A program made the translations under genes and the position numbers. From LMUY01 sp965199165 (GTDB taxonomy: Bacteria > Pseudomonadota > Alphaproteobacteria > Acetobacterales > Acetobacteraceae), in the NCBI GenBank assembly GCA_965199165.1, contig OZ240681.1, forward strand, positions 3,348,001-3,412,000: 64,000 nucleotides of DNA, written 5' to 3'. This document shows positions 60,276 to 64,000 of the stretch, piece by piece. The notes below the pieces were generated by a model. It was not told where the DNA came from. It did not search any database and worked only from the letters and a program-made list of their open reading frames with translations. Each line of letters begins with the position of its first letter. Position 1 is the stretch's first letter.

Positions 60276-60806
60276 TCAGGCGGTCACCGCCGTCAGGTCG
60301 GTCGGCACCAGGAACCTCGTCAACCGGGCGCCCGCCTCGCCCAACTCGTCCCACGGTACGGCGAGCGCGAACTCCGCCAGCGCGCCGGATGGATAACCGG
60401 CCGCGAGGCGCTGGACCTGCTTATCCGTGACGGCGGCGTGCGCCCCGGCCAGCATCATGGCCAGTTCATGCAGCCCTGGATTGTGCCCGACCAGCAGCAC
60501 GCAGCGTGTCCCCGGCGCCACCCCGCGCAGCACATCCAGCAGGTCGCTCCTCGAGGCGAGGTAGAGCGCATCCATCGGTTCGATCCGCGGCGGCGTGTCC
60601 CACGGGTCGAGGGCCGCCAGGGTCTGCAAAGTCCGGCGCGCGGAAGACACGAGGACCGTGTCGGGCAGGAGCCCGAGGCGCTTGATCTCCCGCGCCATGA
60701 CCGCCGCAGCCTGCTGCCCGCGCAGGTTGATCGGCCGTGCATGATCCGAAAGTTGCGGATCGTCCCAGGAAGACTTGGCATGCCGGAGGAGGAGGAGCTG
60801 GCGCAT
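60276..60806 (-). CDS. sixA: SixA-type histidine phosphatase
   Basis: A 176-aa phosphatase of the RHG family. The catalytic motif LLLLRHAKSSWDD, a second Arg in SSARRTLQT, and the VLLVGHNPGLHELA histidine are present. E. coli SixA dephosphorylates histidine phosphotransfer domains such as the PTS NPr; the substrate here is unknown. ATG 60804-60806 gives the motif at residue 7, as usual. It is divergent from the photolyase gene, 80 nt away. Confidence 0.88.
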   Translation of the reverse strand: MRQLLLLRHAKSSWDDPQLSDHARPINLRGQQAAAVMAREIKRLGLLPDTVLVSSARRTLQTLAALDPWDTPPRIEPMDALYLASRSDLLDVLRGVAPGTRCVLLVGHNPGLHELAMMLAGAHAAVTDKQVQRLAAGYPSGALAEFALAVPWDELGEAGARLTRFLVPTDLTAVTA

Positions 60807-60886
60807 GGGCGGGCCGGATGATGGCACGGCCCGTCCGCCTTGTCGCCACCGGTGCCCGGACCATGTGCCGCATCGAAGGGGATCGC

Positions 60887-62431
60887 ATGGCGGGCACGCT
60901 GAGAGTCGTTCTAGGGGACCAATGCAGCGCCAGCCTGTCGGCGCTGTCCGACCTCGACCCGGCGGTGGACACCGTGCTGATGGCGGAGGTGGTGGACGAG
61001 TGCACCTATGTCCGCCACCACCAGAAGAAGATCGTCCTGGTCCTCTCGGCGATGCGCCATTTCGCCCGCGCCCTGCGCGCCAGGGGCGTCGCGGTCGACT
61101 ACATCCAGCTGGACGACCCGGAGAACACGCAGACGATTCGGGGCGAGGTCATACGCGCGGTGCAGCGCTGCCGGCCGAGCCAGGTGGTGGCGACCGAATG
61201 CGGCGAGTGGCGGCTGGCGCAGGACATGCAGCAGTGGCACGAGCTGGTGGACCTGGAAGTCGATATCCGGGCCGATACCCGATTCCTGTGCAGCATCAGG
61301 GAGTTCCGGGCCTGGGCGCAGGGCAAGCTTACGCTGCGGATGGAGTTCTTCTACCGCGAGATGCGGCGTCGCCACGCCGTGTTGATGGAGCCGGACGGCA
61401 CGCCGGTCGACAACCGCTGGAACTTCGACGCCGAGAACCGCAAGCGCCTGCCGCGGGGCGTGGCCGTGCCGCCGCCGCCGCATGTGCAGCCCGACGCCAT
61501 CACCGCCGAGATCATCGCCCTGGTGCGGGCGCGGTTCGGCGACCATTTCGGCACCTGCGACGGGTTCGGCCTGCCGGTGACGGCGGCGGACGCCCAGGCC
61601 GTGCTGGACGACTTCATCGCCACCCGGCTGCCGCAGTTCGGCGACTGGCAGGACGCGATGAAGACGGGCGAGGCGACGCTGTTCCACGCGCTGATCTCGA
61701 CCTCCCTGAACGCCGGGCTGCTGCTGCCGATGCAGGCGGTCGCGGCGGCGGAGGCGGCATACCGCGCCGGCACGGTCAAGCTGAACGCCGTCGAGGGGTT
61801 CATCCGCCAGGTCCTCGGATGGCGCGAGTTCGTGCGCGGCGTCTACTGGCTCCGCATGCCGGACTACAGCAAGCTCAATGCGTTGGAGGCAGCAACGCCG
61901 CTGCCGCAGTTCTATTGGGACGCGGCGACCCGCATGAACTGCCTGCACCACGCCATCGCGGACACGCGGGCCAACGCCTACGCCCACCACATCCAGCGCC
62001 TGATGATCACCGGCAACTTCGCCTTGTTGGCCGGGCTGGACCCGGTGCAGGTCGATGAGTGGTACCTCATCGTCTATGCCGATGCCTACGAGTGGGTGGA
62101 GATGCCGAACACCCGTGGCATGGCGTTGTTCGCGGATGGCGGGGTCGTGGGGTCCAAGCCCTATGCGGCGTCCGGTGCCTACATCAACCGGATGAGCGAC
62201 TATTGCAGCGGCTGCGAATACGACGTGAAGGATGCGGTCGGCGCGCGGGCCTGTCCGTTCAACGCGCTGTACTGGGACTTCATCGCCCGCCACGCTGCAC
62301 GCTTCGCCGGGAATATGCGCATGCAGATGCCTCTGCGCACGATGGAGCGGATGGTGCCGGACCGGCTCGCGCAAATCCGTGCGCGGGCCGCGGGGTTCCT
62401 GGCATCCATGCGCGCGGGGGAGCAGGTCTAG
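60887..62431 (+). CDS. phrB: Iron-sulphur bacterial cryptochrome/photolyase (PhrB type)
   Basis: A 514-aa member of the FeS-BCP group, which repairs (6-4) photoproducts using FAD and blue light. All four [4Fe-4S] cysteines are visible: Cys352 (NCLHH), Cys440 and Cys443 (CSGC) and Cys456 (ACPFN); their spacing equals that of Agrobacterium PhrB. LGDQCSASL near the N-terminus, GWREFVRGVYW, and QRLMITGNFALLAGLDPVQVDEWY are family motifs. ATG 60887 follows an AAGGGGA site; longer starts add a non-homologous leader. Confidence 0.92.
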   Translation: MAGTLRVVLGDQCSASLSALSDLDPAVDTVLMAEVVDECTYVRHHQKKIVLVLSAMRHFARALRARGVAVDYIQLDDPENTQTIRGEVIRAVQRCRPSQVVATECGEWRLAQDMQQWHELVDLEVDIRADTRFLCSIREFRAWAQGKLTLRMEFFYREMRRRHAVLMEPDGTPVDNRWNFDAENRKRLPRGVAVPPPPHVQPDAITAEIIALVRARFGDHFGTCDGFGLPVTAADAQAVLDDFIATRLPQFGDWQDAMKTGEATLFHALISTSLNAGLLLPMQAVAAAEAAYRAGTVKLNAVEGFIRQVLGWREFVRGVYWLRMPDYSKLNALEAATPLPQFYWDAATRMNCLHHAIADTRANAYAHHIQRLMITGNFALLAGLDPVQVDEWYLIVYADAYEWVEMPNTRGMALFADGGVVGSKPYAASGAYINRMSDYCSGCEYDVKDAVGARACPFNALYWDFIARHAARFAGNMRMQMPLRTMERMVPDRLAQIRARAAGFLASMRAGEQV

Positions 62432-62486
62432 GCGGGCTACTCGGTTGGCTATGGCAACGGCGCCGGCGGGCGCGCTACGCTCGGGC

Positions 62487-63455
62487 ATGACCGTCACCCT
62501 TGCCTGCGCCGACTACAACCGCCTGATGCCGCTCGTCAGCGGCGCCGTCCAGCTCGAGGGAGCTGACCTGGCCCTGCGACTGAGCGAGCCTGGATCGTGG
62601 CCCAGCCGGGCCGCGATGCTGCGGGCGAGCTTGCAGGACCCGTCGGTGACGGGCGGAGAGGCTTCCATGGGCGTGCATCTGAGCCGCATCGATCGCGGAG
62701 ACCGTTCGTTCGTCGCCCTGCCGGTGTTCGTGCTGCGCAACTTCACCGCGCGCGACCTCTACGTGGCAAAGGGCTCGCCCATCACGACCGTGGCGCAGCT
62801 CGCCGGCAAGCGGCTCGGCATGTACAGCTGGAGCGCGAGCGGATCGGTCTGGTACCGGCATTTCCTCGCCTGGGCCGGGTTGGACCCGCTGGCGCTGCAA
62901 TGGTGCATCGGCGACATCGACGGCGGCTACGCCGCGCGGGTCGAACCGACATTGCCGGCCAACGTCACCCGGCCGTCCCCAGGGCACTCCGTGGCGCAGA
63001 TGCTGGTGGCAGGGGAGTTGGACGCGATCTACAGCCCATCCCGGCCGCTGCAGTTCGACGCGGTCGACGGTCCGATCGTCCGGTTGCTGCCGGACTACCG
63101 CCCGGTTGAACTGCAATACTACAAGGACACCGGCATCTTCCCGCCGCAGCACCTCGTCGTACTGCGGCGGGACGCGTGGGAGGCGGACCGGAGCCTGGCC
63201 GGCCGCATCACCGACGCGTTCACCCGGTGCGAGGACGCCTATCTCGCCTCCCTCCGCGGCTTCCCCTACGCCTCCCCCTGGTTCGAGCAGGAGCGGGATG
63301 CGGCGGAGGCGGCGCTGGGCAACCGCGCTTACGCCCATGGGCTGGACGCGAACCGCAAGGCGATGGAGCAGTTCACCAGCATGGCCTTCCGGCTGGGCCT
63401 GACGGAGCGGCTGGTCGCGGTGGACGATTACTTTGCGGAGTTCCTGTCCGCGTAG
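62487..63455 (+). CDS. 4,5-dihydroxyphthalate decarboxylase-like (PBP-fold) protein
   Basis: The 322-aa product begins VTLACADYNRLMPLVSGAVQLEGADL and continues with LSRIDRGDRSFVALPVFVLRNF and AGKRLGMYSWSASGSVWYRHFLAWAGLDP, the periplasmic-binding-protein fold used by Pht5-type decarboxylases and NMT1-like binding proteins. No signal peptide follows ATG 62487, so a cytosolic enzyme is favoured; ATG 62451 is in frame and adds 12 residues. It precedes a flavin monooxygenase by 36 nt, suggesting a common catabolic role. Confidence 0.75.
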   Translation: MTVTLACADYNRLMPLVSGAVQLEGADLALRLSEPGSWPSRAAMLRASLQDPSVTGGEASMGVHLSRIDRGDRSFVALPVFVLRNFTARDLYVAKGSPITTVAQLAGKRLGMYSWSASGSVWYRHFLAWAGLDPLALQWCIGDIDGGYAARVEPTLPANVTRPSPGHSVAQMLVAGELDAIYSPSRPLQFDAVDGPIVRLLPDYRPVELQYYKDTGIFPPQHLVVLRRDAWEADRSLAGRITDAFTRCEDAYLASLRGFPYASPWFEQERDAAEAALGNRAYAHGLDANRKAMEQFTSMAFRLGLTERLVAVDDYFAEFLSA

Positions 63456-63491
63456 TCTACTGCCGAGGAACAGGGCAGGGGCTTGCGCAGC

Positions 63492-64000
63492 ATGGTCAAG
63501 ATGGGCGTCTTCATCCCGATCGGCAGCCGCGGTTGGCTGATCTCCACGACCTCGCCGAAGACGAAGCCCAGCTTCGACCTGAACCGCACCGTGGTGCAGC
63601 AGGCCGAGCATTACGGCCTGGACTTCGCGCTATCGATGATCAAGCTGCGCGGCTTCGGCGGCCCGAGCGGTTATTGGGACGAGAACCTGGAGTCGTTCAC
63701 GCTGATGGCGGGGATCGCCGCTGTCACCCGGCGCATCCAGCTGTTCGCCTCCGTCGCGGTGCTGACGGTGCCGCCCGCCTTCGCCGCCCGCATGGCCGTC
63801 ACCATCGACAGCATCGCGCCCGGCCGGTTCGGGATGAACATCGTCTCCGGCTGGCAGCCGACGGAGTACCAGCAGATGGGCCTGTGGCCCGGCGAGGCGC
63901 ATTTCGCCAAGCGCTACGAGTACTGCGGCGAGTACGTCACCGTCATGAAGCAGCTGTGGGAGGACGGACGCTCCGACTTCAAGGGCGAGTATTTCAAGAT
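63492..64000 (+). CDS. rutA: RutA-type flavin monooxygenase, 5' part
   Basis: The frame from ATG 63492 is open to the window edge; 169 residues are visible. It is a luciferase-like FMN monooxygenase: KMGVFIPIGSRGWLIST, QQAEHYGLDFALSMIKLRGFGG, LESFTLMAGIAAVTRRIQLFA and DSIAPGRFGMNIVSGWQPTEYQQMGLW match E. coli RutA, which opens the uracil ring between N3 and C4, better than alkanesulfonate or other family members I know. No other rut gene is visible before the edge, so a related pyrimidine or amide monooxygenase remains possible. Confidence 0.75.
   Translation, partial: MVKMGVFIPIGSRGWLISTTSPKTKPSFDLNRTVVQQAEHYGLDFALSMIKLRGFGGPSGYWDENLESFTLMAGIAAVTRRIQLFASVAVLTVPPAFAARMAVTIDSIAPGRFGMNIVSGWQPTEYQQMGLWPGEAHFAKRYEYCGEYVTVMKQLWEDGRSDFKGEYFK

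Overview
The window is a GC-rich stretch of bacterial chromosome, most likely from an alphaproteobacterium of the order Rhodospirillales and probably the family Acetobacteraceae. The order dnaG upstream of rpoD, the run small protein-zapA-6S RNA-fau-ymdB-yebC-ruvCAB-ybgC-tolQRAB-pal-cpoB-tilS-ftsH-folC, GTG/TTG start codons and several alphaproteobacterial family proteins support this. The genus is inference. I see no prophage, transposase, CRISPR array, rRNA or tRNA gene.

Positions 1-8700: the 3' end of a DUF2126/transglutaminase-type gene, a 74-nt cloverleaf-shaped repeat, an ELM1-like protein, three unrecognised proteins (625, 464 and 167 aa), an acyl-CoA ligase and a very small lipoprotein. 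This is the least explained part. Positions 8746-10766 (minus): class I aldolase, thiamine-phosphate synthase and a small hypothetical. Positions 10831-26490 (plus): cell division (zapA), 6S RNA, folate (fau, folC), ymdB, yebC, Holliday-junction processing (ruvCAB, with palindromic repeats on both sides of ruvA), the complete Tol-Pal envelope system, tilS and ftsH.

Positions 26660-36458 (minus): msrB, a molybdopterin oxidoreductase, threonine ammonia-lyase, greA and an unusual carA-carB locus. CarA carries an N-terminal helix-turn-helix domain. Two lower-GC genes, a two-helix membrane protein and a small Cas2-like protein, sit translationally coupled between carA and carB. Divergent from carA is a Phd/PIN toxin-antitoxin pair, and the short shared region holds a perfect 15-bp palindrome and two candidate promoters that would give leaderless transcripts. 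Positions 37241-41458: yqeY-dnaG-rpoD.

Positions 41461-64000 mix housekeeping and accessory genes: a GNAT gene with an apparent 1-nt frameshift, an ABC ATPase without an adjacent permease, a lytic transglycosylase with a SPOR domain, a two-subunit CoA transferase, two transglutaminase-like proteins, a Rap1a/Tai-like secreted protein, a membrane-fusion-like protein, a DUF1194 protein, a class III aminotransferase, pyrE with a decayed parDE remnant beside it, a second ELM1 paralogue, tartrate dehydrogenase, GDPD overlapping yaiI tail to tail, citrate synthase, a nuclease, SixA, an iron-sulphur photolyase (PhrB type), a dihydroxyphthalate-decarboxylase-like protein and the 5' part of a RutA-type monooxygenase.

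The best candidates for something undescribed are the carA(HTH)-2TM-Cas2-like-carB operon with its divergent control region, and the unknown gene pair at 4878-6793.
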